A stretch of DNA of 10,830 bases from Halomonas sp. (GCA_007116835.1 SKHS01000009.1:1-10830), one strand, 5' to 3'. Shown: positions 1 to 7,799, numbered from the stretch's first letter. The notes: generated by a model from the sequence alone, not told the origin. Made by a program: numbers and translations.

Positions 1-167
1 AAGGGTAGAAGTAGTAGCCCTGCCAGTAAAAAGCGTGTGCCAATAAACAGTAACGGTGGCATGCCCGCCAATGCTTCTTTAGAAAAGATCCATCCGCCAG
101 CGGCCACCACCGTTACCAGCAATAGCAGCGCATCGGCTTGCCATGGCGCCTGTTTAATGGTGCTCAC
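1..167 (-). CDS. EamA/DMT-family membrane transporter, N-terminal fragment
   Basis: The first 55 codons of a gene continue past the left edge of the window. The start is a GTG at 167; an in-frame TGA at 174-176 excludes a longer reading. The translation begins VSTIKQAPWQADALLLL, followed by a hydrophobic helix, the motif GGWIFSKEALAGMPP, and then FIGTRFLLAGLLLLP. That pattern of a first membrane helix, a short loop with a conserved lysine, and a second helix with an arginine near its start is typical of the first EamA repeat in ten-helix drug/metabolite transporters of the inner membrane. The gene starts 23 bases after the TraB-family gene, so the two are probably co-transcribed. A modest GGGTGAG lies about a dozen bases upstream of the GTG. 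The substrate cannot be told from this fragment. Confidence 0.72.
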   Translation of the reverse strand, partial: MSTIKQAPWQADALLLLVTVVAAGGWIFSKEALAGMPPLLFIGTRFLLAGLLLLP

Positions 168-190
168 GTTGTCTCACTCACCCGCACTGC

Positions 191-1438
191 TCAAGCAGCA
201 CCACTGCCAAACAGTGCACCGGCAATTCTAAAGCCTGCGACCCATGTGCCGACCGCTGAACCGACCGTGGCCAGAATGAACACCAACAGGGTGCGAGACA
301 CACGATTTTTCCACCAGCCTTTGAGCTGGGTAACATCGTGGCGAAGCGTCGAAAAATCGCGCACCTTTGGTTTGCGCATGTAAAGCTCTACCCCTGCAGC
401 GACAAAGCCTGCACCAATGGTGGGGTTAAGCGAGGTTAGTGGGGCGGCAAAGAAGGTGACAATCACGGTAGCTGGGTGTGTCAGGGCTAGAATAGTCGCG
501 CCGCCGGACAAAATACCATTGATTAAAAACCACTCAATCACTAGCTGCCAGCCAAGCTCGGTATTACGCGAAAAGCCGATCACAAAGCCGGTCAGCACCA
601 GCGCCGTAATCAGCCAAGGGGTCGCTTTCCAGAGTTTAGACGGTGGCGGCGTTGCTTCAAGGGACTCCCGCTCAGCGGTGGGGCTTTCCGGCAGCGGTGT
701 TTCTAAATGTTCGCCCGTGCCTTTTAAGTGTCCGGCACCGATAACCACTAATACGTTTTGGTAGCGCCCAGGCGGCGCTTCTTCAGCAAGGCGTAATGCC
801 ATATAGCGGTCGCGTTCGCGAATGAGCGGGGTATAAAGCGCTTCCGACTCTGCGGCAAACTCGCTGAAAGTGGCTTCCAACATGTCACCTTCTTTGAGCT
901 TTTCGATGTCTTCTTTAGAGACATCCTGGCGCGACATCACGCTGCCAAGCAGCCCAGAGAAGAGCGAAAAACGCTGCCACCATGGCACATTGCGGTAAAT
1001 ACGCTTCAGCGTAATACCAACATCACGGTCCACCAGTAGTAGTGGGAGCTGGCGTGTGCGGCACTCTTCTATGGCCGCGCGCATTTCAGCGCCAGGCTGA
1101 ATGCCGGACTGCTCGGCAATCCGTTGTTGAAACGCCCCAAGCGCCAGACTGGCCGCTACCATGCCTGCTTTACCCTGCTTGAATACTTGAAACAGGTCTT
1201 GCTCGCCCATTGCGTCGGGGTTGTCGATGCTGTGATGGCGGGCATCGCATAGTTCAATGGCAACGGCATCAAAGGTACCGCTATTGATCAATAGGCGGAC
1301 ATCGTTGGCACTCTCAGCTGAAACGTGCGCCGTGCCCAGTAATGTGTAGTGAGTATCACCAACCGTAATCGTCTTTAAAGGACCGCTGGTCGCTGGCAAT
1401 TCATCTAGTGCCAGCGGTGTCGCATTATCGTGGGTCAT
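191..1438 (-). CDS. TraB/PrgY-family protein with C-terminal membrane domain
   Basis: This 415-residue protein belongs to the TraB/PrgY/GumN superfamily, named after the enterococcal pheromone-shutdown protein; members resemble the Tiki proteases, but the bacterial function is mostly unknown. The N-terminal soluble domain (about residues 22-245) carries the family signatures GTAHVS (35-40), ELCDAR (62-67), VDRDV (136-140), RERDRYMA (207-214) and GAGHLKG (234-240), the last holding the conserved histidine. A proline- and glutamate-rich linker (247-266) leads to a C-terminal region with several membrane helices, about 273-290, 298-318, 322-350 and 383-410. I chose the ATG at 1438 over the TTG one codon upstream, because it has a GAG-type ribosome site at normal distance. 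The gene follows trkH by 50 bases and precedes the EamA gene by 23, suggesting a shared transcript. No pathway can be assigned from sequence alone. Confidence 0.85.
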   Translation of the reverse strand: MTHDNATPLALDELPATSGPLKTITVGDTHYTLLGTAHVSAESANDVRLLINSGTFDAVAIELCDARHHSIDNPDAMGEQDLFQVFKQGKAGMVAASLALGAFQQRIAEQSGIQPGAEMRAAIEECRTRQLPLLLVDRDVGITLKRIYRNVPWWQRFSLFSGLLGSVMSRQDVSKEDIEKLKEGDMLEATFSEFAAESEALYTPLIRERDRYMALRLAEEAPPGRYQNVLVVIGAGHLKGTGEHLETPLPESPTAERESLEATPPPSKLWKATPWLITALVLTGFVIGFSRNTELGWQLVIEWFLINGILSGGATILALTHPATVIVTFFAAPLTSLNPTIGAGFVAAGVELYMRKPKVRDFSTLRHDVTQLKGWWKNRVSRTLLVFILATVGSAVGTWVAGFRIAGALFGSGAA

Positions 1439-1488
1439 CAATGTTACTCAACTCATAAATGTAAAAACGTTAATTCGTCGACGTGTGG

Positions 1489-2937
1489 TCAGCGACGCCA
1501 GAAGGCGGGTGTAAATAACACCAGTACCGTGAAAATTTCCAAGCGGCCCAATAGCATCGCTAGCACCAATATCCACTTGGCTAAGCTGGGCAGGTCGCCA
1601 TAATGGCTGCTTGCCTCACCCAGTGCAGGGCCTAGGTTGTTCAGTGCAGAACCAACCGTGGACCAGGCGGTGACTTGGTCAACACCGGTGGCCATCACAC
1701 CTACCAGCATTAAGAAAAACAGCATAACGTAGGCAGAGAAAAAGCCCCATACCGCCTGAGCGATGCCGTCGGGCACGCTGACTTTACCCACTTTAACGGC
1801 AATCACGGCATTGGGGTGAATAAGGCGCATGACTTCGCGCATCCCTTGTTTCAAGATGAGGATAATCCGGATGACCTTCATGCCACCCGCCGTCGAACCT
1901 GAACACCCCCCCACAAAGGCCGCCATAAATAGTAGGAAGGGAATGGCACCCGGCCAACCTGAGAAGTCGGCCACCGCAAAGCCTGCGGTAGTCGCTACGG
2001 ATACGACTTCAAACAGCGCGTGGCGCAGGCCTTCAATATCGTGATAAGTGCCTGTGAACCACAGGGTAATCACTGTAATTACGGTGAGCCCGGATAAGAA
2101 AAGCAGCAAAAAGCGTGCCTCTGGATCCTGGAAATAGTGCAGCAGGCTTTTTTCACGCCAAGCGATAAAGTGCAGGCTAAAACTGACCGCTGAAATCAGC
2201 ATAAAGCCGATGCAGATAAGCTCAATGGCGGCACTGTTAAAATAGCCTATGCTGGCGTCATAGGTAGAAAACCCGCCAATAGCTACCGTTGAAAAACTGT
2301 GGCCCAACGCATCAAACCAGGTCATTCCTGCCAACATGTAAGCAACCATACAGGCCAGCGTGAGCGTCGCGTAAATGTACCAAAGTGCTTTAGCGGTTTC
2401 AGTGATGCGCGGCGTCAGTTTTGAGTCTTTTAGCGGGCCAGGGATTTCTGTGCGATATAGAGCCATTCCCCCAACGCCTAGTGTGGGCAAGATGGCAACG
2501 GCCAGCACGACAATCCCCATGCCCCCTAGCCACTGCAGCTGCTGGCGATAGTAACGCACCGATTCCGGCAGAAAATCGATACCGGTAATGACCGTAGCGC
2601 CGGTGGTCGTTAGCCCGGAAAACGATTCAAACACCGCATCGGTGATGCCGAGAGCGCCTTCGCCAAACAGCATCAGCGGTAGCGAGCCAAACAGCGCCAA
2701 CACGGTCCAAAACATGGCCGCGATAATAAAGCCATCACGGATACGTAGTTCTTTATGGGAATGGCGATTAGGTAAGTAAAGTATCAGCCCAGTGATGACC
2801 GTAATCGCAATGCCACTCATAAACGCATGCCAAACGCCGTCGCGAAACCATAATGACATCAGCATAGGTGGCAGCATGGTGAGGCTGAACAGCATTAGCA
2901 GTAGCCCCAGAATGCGTAGAATAACCCGCAAGCTCAT
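1489..2937 (-). CDS. trkH: Trk system K+ uptake channel subunit TrkH
   Basis: TrkH is the membrane channel of the Trk potassium uptake system and works with the cytoplasmic regulator TrkA. The 482-residue product has almost exactly the length of E. coli TrkH. It shows the four-fold repeat of two helices around a pore loop. The selectivity-filter glycines are visible in TTTGATVI (Gly113), AIGGFSTY (Gly221/222), TTAGFAV (Gly319) and NNLGPALG (Gly436). The FVGGCSGSTAGGMKVIR stretch (341-357) is the conserved glycine/serine-rich intramembrane loop that gates the channel. The protein ends in LGRLEIFTVLVLFTPAFWRR, a typical TrkH C-terminus. The ATG at 2937 is preceded by GAGG about ten bases away. 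The gene begins 48 bases after the trkA stop with no terminator in between, so the two are likely one operon. Halomonas elongata has both TrkH and TrkI; the trkA linkage favours the TrkH type. Confidence 0.95.
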   Translation of the reverse strand: MSLRVILRILGLLLMLFSLTMLPPMLMSLWFRDGVWHAFMSGIAITVITGLILYLPNRHSHKELRIRDGFIIAAMFWTVLALFGSLPLMLFGEGALGITDAVFESFSGLTTTGATVITGIDFLPESVRYYRQQLQWLGGMGIVVLAVAILPTLGVGGMALYRTEIPGPLKDSKLTPRITETAKALWYIYATLTLACMVAYMLAGMTWFDALGHSFSTVAIGGFSTYDASIGYFNSAAIELICIGFMLISAVSFSLHFIAWREKSLLHYFQDPEARFLLLFLSGLTVITVITLWFTGTYHDIEGLRHALFEVVSVATTAGFAVADFSGWPGAIPFLLFMAAFVGGCSGSTAGGMKVIRIILILKQGMREVMRLIHPNAVIAVKVGKVSVPDGIAQAVWGFFSAYVMLFFLMLVGVMATGVDQVTAWSTVGSALNNLGPALGEASSHYGDLPSLAKWILVLAMLLGRLEIFTVLVLFTPAFWRR

Positions 2938-2985
2938 AGCAGTGATTGCCTCATAGCGGTGGTTCAGTTCCCAGCAGAGCGCTTG

Positions 2986-4359
2986 CTAAAAGAACGTTAA
3001 CCCGACCTGGAAAAGACGCTCCACATCGCGAATGCGTCGCTTATCGATAACAAACAAAATGATGTGGTCGCCGCTCTCTACCATGACGTCATAGTGAGCA
3101 ATCAACACCTCTTTTCCCCGCACAATGGCACCGATGGTGGTGCCTTCGGGCAGGTCAATTTCAGCGATTGTGCGGCCGACGACTTTCGATGATTGCTTAT
3201 CACCATGGGCAATGGCCTCAATGGCTTCCGCAGCGCCACGGCGCAACGAGTGTACGTTGACAATATCGCCCCGGCGTACATGGGTAAGCAGGCTGCCGAT
3301 CGTAGCCTGTTGGGGAGAAATAGCGATATCAATTTCGCCGCCCTGCACCAAATCTACATAAGCGGCGTTATTGATGAGTGTTAATACTTTTTTCGCCCCG
3401 AGCCGTTTGGCCAGTAGCGACGACATAATATTCACTTCGTCGTCGTTGGTTAACGCGCAAAAAATATCGCACTCTTCGATATTTTCTTCTTCAAGCAGCC
3501 GTTTGCTGGTGGCGCTGCCGTGCAGAACCACCGTACGGTCAAGCCGCTCGGATAGCGTGGTGCAGCGCTCTAGGTTGTGTTCAATGATTTTGACTTGGTG
3601 AGTGTGTTCTAAGTGTTCTGCTAAGCGCTCACCGATATTGCCACCCCCGGCAATCACCACCCGCCGAAAGTCTCGTTCAACGCGGCGTAGCTCACTCATT
3701 ACCGCGCGAATATCGCGACGTGCTGCCAGGAAGAACACCTCGTCATCGGCTTCAATTACCGTGTCGCCACGCGGGATAATCGGCCGATTACGGCGGTAAA
3801 TCGCTGCCACGCGGGTTTCCACGTTGGGCATGTGCTTGCCCAAAAAGGCTAAGTCTTGACCTACTAAGGGGCCTCCGTAGAAGGCTTTTACCGCCACTAG
3901 CTGCACCAGGCCACCGGCAAACTCCAGCACTTGCAGTGCGCCAGGGTGCTCAATCAGGCGGCGTACGTGGTCAGTGACCACTTGCTCGGGGCTGATCAGT
4001 ACATCAATAGGAATCGCTTCGTGGGCAAACAACCCTTTACGGGTGAGGTAGGCGGTTGAGCGTACGCGGGCAATTTTGGTGGGCGTACGAAACAGCGTAT
4101 GGGCGACTTGACAGGCGATCATGTTGATCTCATCGGTGTTAGTCACCGCTATCAACATATCGGCATCTTCACAGCCTGCTTGACGCAGCACAATAGGGTA
4201 GGAGCCCGCTCCGGTAACCGTGCGTATATCCAGCTTAGTGTGCAGTTCACGGAGTCTAGCACCGTCGGTATCAATGACGGTAATGTCGTTTTCTTCGCGG
4301 GCAAGATGCTCCGCAAGCGTGCCGCCGACCTGGCCGGCGCCGAGAATGATAATTTTCAT
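2986..4359 (-). CDS. trkA: Trk system K+ uptake regulatory protein TrkA
   Basis: TrkA is the peripheral nucleotide-binding subunit that forms a ring under TrkH and gates K+ uptake in response to NAD(H) and ATP/ADP. The chosen product is 457 residues, against 458 in E. coli. It has two RCK units in tandem. The first Rossmann fold carries GAGQVG (7-12) with Asp30 at the end of the second strand, followed by an RCK_C domain at about 145-225. The second carries GGGNIG (238-243) with Glu260, followed by RCK_C at about 370-457. I placed the start at the ATG at 4359, because MKIIILGAGQVGG is the family N-terminus. The same frame stays open upstream to a TTG at 4536 inside the dodecin gene, but those 59 codons have no family counterpart. 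The ribosome site is weak (GGAAC, about 12 bases upstream). trkH follows by 48 bases. Confidence 0.95.
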   Translation of the reverse strand: MKIIILGAGQVGGTLAEHLAREENDITVIDTDGARLRELHTKLDIRTVTGAGSYPIVLRQAGCEDADMLIAVTNTDEINMIACQVAHTLFRTPTKIARVRSTAYLTRKGLFAHEAIPIDVLISPEQVVTDHVRRLIEHPGALQVLEFAGGLVQLVAVKAFYGGPLVGQDLAFLGKHMPNVETRVAAIYRRNRPIIPRGDTVIEADDEVFFLAARRDIRAVMSELRRVERDFRRVVIAGGGNIGERLAEHLEHTHQVKIIEHNLERCTTLSERLDRTVVLHGSATSKRLLEEENIEECDIFCALTNDDEVNIMSSLLAKRLGAKKVLTLINNAAYVDLVQGGEIDIAISPQQATIGSLLTHVRRGDIVNVHSLRRGAAEAIEAIAHGDKQSSKVVGRTIAEIDLPEGTTIGAIVRGKEVLIAHYDVMVESGDHIILFVIDKRRIRDVERLFQVGLTFF

Positions 4360-4422
4360 TGCTAAGCATCGGTTCCGTTGTAAGCGCCAGTGCGTTCTCT
4401 TGGCTGTAGAGGTGTGCGCTGC

Positions 4423-4456
4423 AATAAAGACGGCGGCCAGTGTAAACCAGCCGCCG
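4423..4456 (-). terminator. Possible intrinsic terminator after the dodecin gene
   Basis: A seven-base-pair, all-GC stem (CGGCGGC at 4431-4437 with GCCGCCG at 4450-4456) encloses a 12-base loop. Read on the minus strand, the stem is followed at once by TCTTTATT. It lies 18 bases beyond the dodecin stop codon and about 70 bases ahead of trkA. The T-run is interrupted, so termination may be partial. If real, it separates dodecin from trkA. The same bases are also open in the trkA reading frame. Confidence 0.45.
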
Positions 4457-4474
4457 ACGAAAAGCAGGTAGGGA

Positions 4475-4681
4475 TTATTCCAAAGTAAAGCCGATTTTGA
4501 CCGTGACCTGCCAGTGAGCCACGCGGCCTTCTTCAATATGGCCCCGGGTGTCGGTTATCTCGAGCCAGCGCATGTGCTTGACAGTTTCAGAGGCTTTGGC
4601 AAGTGCATTTTGAACGGCTTCCTCAATACCTTGCTCGGAAGAACCGGTTAGCTCGATATGCTTATAAGTATGATGAGTCAT
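4475..4681 (-). CDS. Dodecin (flavin-binding dodecamer)
   Basis: Dodecins are very small cytoplasmic proteins that assemble into hollow spheres of twelve subunits and bind flavins in stacked pairs, acting as a flavin store or buffer that limits photodamage. The product has 68 residues, the usual size. It has the expected layout: an N-terminal strand (YKHIELTGSS), one helix (about 16-35, EQGIEEAVQNALAKASETVK), and two strands with the signature MRWLEITDTRGHIEEGRVAHWQVT, of which the first part spans residues 37-48. Trp39 and Gln58 sit where the known family has the flavin-stacking tryptophan and the hydrogen-bonding glutamine. The ATG at 4681 has a good GGAG six bases upstream. It lies 64 bases after rsmB and 115 bases before trkA, a place where Pseudomonas and E. 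coli have no such gene. It may be read from the rsmB transcript or from its own promoter. Confidence 0.92.
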   Translation of the reverse strand: MTHHTYKHIELTGSSEQGIEEAVQNALAKASETVKHMRWLEITDTRGHIEEGRVAHWQVTVKIGFTLE

Positions 4682-4745
4682 GCTGTCTCCATTTGTGCCA
4701 TAAAGTCACTGCCTCGTCAGTCAACAACGCTTAACGGGCAGTCGG

Positions 4746-6080
4746 TTACACCACTTGCTTTTCTAGTCTGGCATAAAAAAAGCCATCGTGACTGCTTTGT
4801 GCGGGAAACAGTTGGCGGCCTTCGCCGCTAGCTTCCCCCCAGGCCACATCGTTTGGCGTGGTGACTTTCGCATCCGGCGTGCGAGCCATAAAGGCATCGA
4901 TCTGCTGCGCATTCTCTTCGGGCAGCACGGAGCAGGTGGCGTAAAGCAGGGTGCCGCCCGGGCGAAGTAATGTCCAAAGATTATCCAGTAACTGACGCTG
5001 CAACTTGGCAAGCTGGCGAATATCCTCTTTACGGCGCAGCTTTTTAATATCGGGATGGCGACGAATAACGCCAGTGCCGGAGCAGGGAGCATCAAGCAAG
5101 ATAGCGTCAAAAGGTGTGCCGCTCCACCACGCTTGCTGAGTGGCATCGGCGTGCTGGAGCTCTGCTGTTAGCCCTAGGCGGCTCAGCGTATCTTCAACCC
5201 GTGCTAAACGTTGGTTGTCACTGTCGATGGCGGTGAGCGCAATATCGAACTGTTCTAACAGATGTGCTGTTTTACCGCCCGGGGCGCAGCAAGCATCCAG
5301 TACGTGGGCACCAGGGCGTGGTGCTAGCGCGGGGCCAAGTAGCGCGGCTGAGAGCTGAGCAGCTTCGTCTTGAACGCTGACATGACCCTCTGCAAAGCCG
5401 GGAAGTATGGTGACATCACAGGGGGTATCCAGGGTAATGCCATCCGGCGCATGCAAACAAAGGCGTGCGCTCAGCCCCTGCTCGCTGAGCTGATGTAGAT
5501 AGGCTTCGCGGTCGTTATAGCGTTGGTTAACCCGTAGGGTCATGGGGCCTGGCTCATTGTTGGCTTCGGCAATGGCGCGCCACTGCTCAGGCCAAGCGCT
5601 GCGCAACGCGTTGAGTAACCAAGGCGGGTGTTCTAGAGCCACGCTCTCATCACGGTCGACCGCTTCCTGGAGAGCGTCGGCTTCACGCTGGAGGCGGCGC
5701 AGGCAGCCGTTCAGCACTCGGGTAGCCCACTCTTTGCCCAGCAGGCGAGCAGCGCCTGCGGTTTCACCCACCGCGGCGTGGGCGGGAATACGCATGTACA
5801 GGAGCTGGTAAATTCCCACCAGTAGCAGTGCATGAACATCACTATCGCGCTTCTTAAAAGGCTGCTTGAGCAATGCGTGAGCCAATGCTTCCAGGCGCGG
5901 GAGGCGTCGGCAGGTGCCGTAGCAAAGCTCTTTTAATAAGCTGCGGTCGCGGGCGATAACGCTATGCTCGTCTAACCCAGCGAGTGAGCCTTGATCGGTT
6001 AATACCGGCACTAGCGCACGGGCGGCGGCAGCGCGGACTTCCTGGCCGCTGCCGCCTTTGGGTGGGCGATTCTGGCTCAT
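4746..6080 (-). CDS. rsmB: 16S rRNA (cytosine(967)-C5)-methyltransferase RsmB
   Basis: RsmB (Sun/Fmu) uses S-adenosylmethionine to methylate C967 of 16S rRNA in the small ribosomal subunit. The 444-residue product has an N-terminal NusB-like RNA-binding domain (about 12-140) and a C-terminal Rossmann methyltransferase domain (about 175-440). The cofactor-binding motif is LDACCAPGGKTAHLLE (261-276). Motif IV DAPCSGTG (330-337) provides Cys333 and motif VI YATCSVLPEEN (380-390) provides the catalytic nucleophile Cys383, the two cysteines that mark m5C RNA methyltransferases. The C-terminus SSHDGFFYARLEK is the usual end. Its ATG overlaps the fmt stop in an ATGA (6077-6080), indicating translational coupling. 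E. coli RsmB is 429 residues, so nothing is missing. Confidence 0.96.
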   Translation of the reverse strand: MSQNRPPKGGSGQEVRAAAARALVPVLTDQGSLAGLDEHSVIARDRSLLKELCYGTCRRLPRLEALAHALLKQPFKKRDSDVHALLLVGIYQLLYMRIPAHAAVGETAGAARLLGKEWATRVLNGCLRRLQREADALQEAVDRDESVALEHPPWLLNALRSAWPEQWRAIAEANNEPGPMTLRVNQRYNDREAYLHQLSEQGLSARLCLHAPDGITLDTPCDVTILPGFAEGHVSVQDEAAQLSAALLGPALAPRPGAHVLDACCAPGGKTAHLLEQFDIALTAIDSDNQRLARVEDTLSRLGLTAELQHADATQQAWWSGTPFDAILLDAPCSGTGVIRRHPDIKKLRRKEDIRQLAKLQRQLLDNLWTLLRPGGTLLYATCSVLPEENAQQIDAFMARTPDAKVTTPNDVAWGEASGEGRQLFPAQSSHDGFFYARLEKQVV

Positions 6081-7063
6081 TCACTAACTCCTTGATGAGC
6101 GGCGGCGTGCCCAAGGCGAGCGCCGACGGTAAGCGGGGTTTGACGGGCGTTCAGCAGGTCGCGCACAGCCATTGCTTTACCGCCTGGCAGTTGGGCGCGG
6201 CTCACGCACAGCACTTCTTGGCCCTGCTCGCCACAGGCGATGCGCAGGTGATCCTCGCCATGTTCCAGTAGCGTACCTGGCGGCGAAGCGGGTTGCCCGC
6301 CTGGTTCAGAACTGGCCATTAACAAACGTAGGCGCTCATTGCCTAGCGTGCACCACGCCACAGGCCAGGGGTTAAAGGCGCGGATTTTGCGTGCCAGCTG
6401 TTCAGCGGGCTGGTAAAAATCCAGCTCGGCTTCAGCCTTACTGAGTTTGGCTGCGTAGGTCACTCCTTCGTCAGGCTGCGGCGTTGCTACTAGGTCGTCG
6501 CTGTCTAACGTGTTGAGCACGTTCACCAGCGCATTCGCCCCTTGAATGGCTAGTCGGTCATGCAGGTCGCCACCCGTAGTGCGTGAGGTGATCGGCGTGC
6601 GAACCTCATACAGCATCGCACCGGTGTCCAGCCCCGCATCCATTTGCATGATGGTAACGCCTGATGCGCTATCACCCGCTTCAATAGCGCGCTGAATGGG
6701 AGCCGCACCTCGCCAGCGCGGTAGTAGCGACGCGTGCACGTTGATGCAACCTAAGCGAGGGGTGTTCAGCACGGCTTGAGGCAGCAGCAGCCCGTAAGCC
6801 ACCACCACCATCACGTCGGCATTTAATGCTGCCAATTCCGCTTGGGCATCGGCATCTTTTAAGCTGACGGGCTGGTAGACCGGTAGCCCATGTTTCAGGG
6901 CAAGCTGTTTAACGGGGCTGGGGGTGAGCTTGCGCCCGCGGCCTGCCGGGCGATCCGGCTGGGTATACACCGCCACTACCTGATGCTGGCTGTCGAGAAC
7001 GGCAGCGAGACTGGAGGCGGCGAAATCAGGCGTGCCAGCAAAAACAACGCGCAACTGTGACAT
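6077..7063 (-). CDS. fmt: Methionyl-tRNA formyltransferase Fmt
   Basis: Fmt transfers a formyl group from 10-formyltetrahydrofolate to methionyl-initiator tRNA in the cytoplasm, allowing bacterial translation initiation. The 328-residue protein is slightly longer than the 315-residue E. coli enzyme. The N-terminal catalytic domain starts MSQLRVVFAGTPDFAA and contains the tRNA-contact loop RPAGRGRKLTPSPVK (38-52). The catalytic triad is Asn108 and His110 in CINVHASLLPRWRGAAP, followed by Asp146 in MDAGLDTG. The C-terminal OB-like domain (about 205-315) opens with YAAKLSKAEAELD and includes RAFNPWPVAW (228-237). The ATG at 7063 has TTAGGT about a dozen bases upstream. It is translationally coupled to rsmB. 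A strong hairpin with a T-rich tail lies between def and fmt, so fmt may need its own promoter in the short AT-rich stretch before it. Confidence 0.96.
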   Translation of the reverse strand: MSQLRVVFAGTPDFAASSLAAVLDSQHQVVAVYTQPDRPAGRGRKLTPSPVKQLALKHGLPVYQPVSLKDADAQAELAALNADVMVVVAYGLLLPQAVLNTPRLGCINVHASLLPRWRGAAPIQRAIEAGDSASGVTIMQMDAGLDTGAMLYEVRTPITSRTTGGDLHDRLAIQGANALVNVLNTLDSDDLVATPQPDEGVTYAAKLSKAEAELDFYQPAEQLARKIRAFNPWPVAWCTLGNERLRLLMASSEPGGQPASPPGTLLEHGEDHLRIACGEQGQEVLCVSRAQLPGGKAMAVRDLLNARQTPLTVGARLGHAAAHQGVSE

Positions 7064-7111
7064 GGTGTTGACTACCTAACATTAAATGGAAAAGTGACGG
7101 TGCGGCGCGTG

Positions 7112-7179
7112 AAACAAATAAAGGCCGACAGCACTGCGCCACACGGTGGTTACTTCTCGTGTGATCGCAGTGTGTCGGC
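7112..7179 (-). terminator. Long hairpin with T-rich tail between def and fmt
   Basis: Two 22-base arms (7124-7145 and 7158-7179) pair in three blocks, GCCGACA, CACTGCG and CACACG, giving about 20 base pairs interrupted only by a one-base bulge and a small one-by-two internal loop. The loop is 12 bases (7146-7157). Read on the minus strand, the stem is followed by CTTTATTTGTTT (7123-7112), as in a rho-independent terminator downstream of def. On the plus strand no T-run follows, so it is one-directional. It lies about 30 bases after the def stop codon. Confidence 0.68.
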
Positions 7180-7210
7180 TCGGCCAGCTATCAACACGGC
7201 GTAGGTCGGT

Positions 7211-7723
7211 TTATGCGTCGTGTGACAGCTTGTGGCGCTTCTGCATTTTTTTCATCACTCGGTCACGCTTAAGGGGTGATAAATAGTCAACAAACAGCAC
7301 GCCTTCTAAGTGGTCATACTCATGCTGAATGCAGTGAGCTAATAAACCATCGGCTTCCAGCTCGTAGGGTTCACCATGACGATCCAGCGCGTTTAGCGTT
7401 ACTTTTAAATAACGCGGTACCTCCGCGTAATACTCCGGAATCGACAGGCAGCCTTCAGAAAGGGGTTCTTTTTCATCGCCAATGGGTTCGTAGCGCGGAT
7501 TAATAAGCACCAGCGGCTGCGAGTTATCGTCGCTGACGTCCATTACGACGACGCGACGATGTACATCAATCTGAGTCGCGGCAAGGCCGATGCCGCGCGC
7601 GTCATACATGGTCTCCAACATATCGTCGACGAGCTGGCGGACCTCATCGTCAACGGTTTCCACCGGTGCCGCCTTAGTGCGCAGGCGCTCGTCGGGGAAT
7701 TCGAGAATAGGAAGTTTGGCCAT
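7211..7723 (-). CDS. def: Peptide deformylase Def
   Basis: Def is the metal-dependent hydrolase that removes the formyl group from the N-terminal methionine of new proteins at the ribosome. The chosen product has 170 residues, against 169 in E. coli. All three family motifs are present: GIGLAATQ (44-51), EGCLSIP (90-96, with metal ligand Cys92) and QHEYDHLEG (133-141, with ligands His134 and His138 and catalytic Glu135). I chose the ATG at 7723 (MAKLPILEFPD), the family N-terminus. The frame is open a further 17 codons upstream, but those residues have no counterpart in the family. GGTGA lies about ten bases ahead of the ATG. It is divergent from the tsaP-like gene and precedes fmt by 147 bases containing a terminator-like hairpin, so def may often be transcribed alone. 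Confidence 0.96.
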   Translation of the reverse strand: MAKLPILEFPDERLRTKAAPVETVDDEVRQLVDDMLETMYDARGIGLAATQIDVHRRVVVMDVSDDNSQPLVLINPRYEPIGDEKEPLSEGCLSIPEYYAEVPRYLKVTLNALDRHGEPYELEADGLLAHCIQHEYDHLEGVLFVDYLSPLKRDRVMKKMQKRHKLSHDA

Positions 7724-7799
7724 GGCGTTACAATCACCGTTATGCTGAGTCTTTAATATGAGCAGAACTGCCACCTGTGGGCAGCCGCTCTACTAGGTA

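Noticed and set aside
1439..1441. A TTG start one codon before the ATG of the TraB-family gene
   Set aside because: The adjacent ATG is the stronger start codon and has suitable spacing from the GAG motif; the difference is a single residue.
3125..3799. Several plus-strand open frames of 60-80 codons opposite trkA
   Set aside because: They lie wholly inside a clear, conserved trkA gene, have no recognisable protein features, and arise from its codon composition on the opposite strand.
4708..4742. ACTGCC/GGCAGT inverted repeat between rsmB and dodecin
   Set aside because: A six-pair stem with a loop of more than 20 bases and no T-run is within chance expectation.
7724..7774. A 17-codon N-terminal extension of Def
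   Set aside because: The reading is open, but MAKLPILEFPD at 7723 is the family N-terminus, gives the usual length and has a ribosome site; the extra residues match nothing in the family.
7769..7785. Small inverted repeat CTGCC/GGCAG upstream of def
   Set aside because: Only five base pairs with a seven-base loop and no T-run; too weak to call a terminator or operator.
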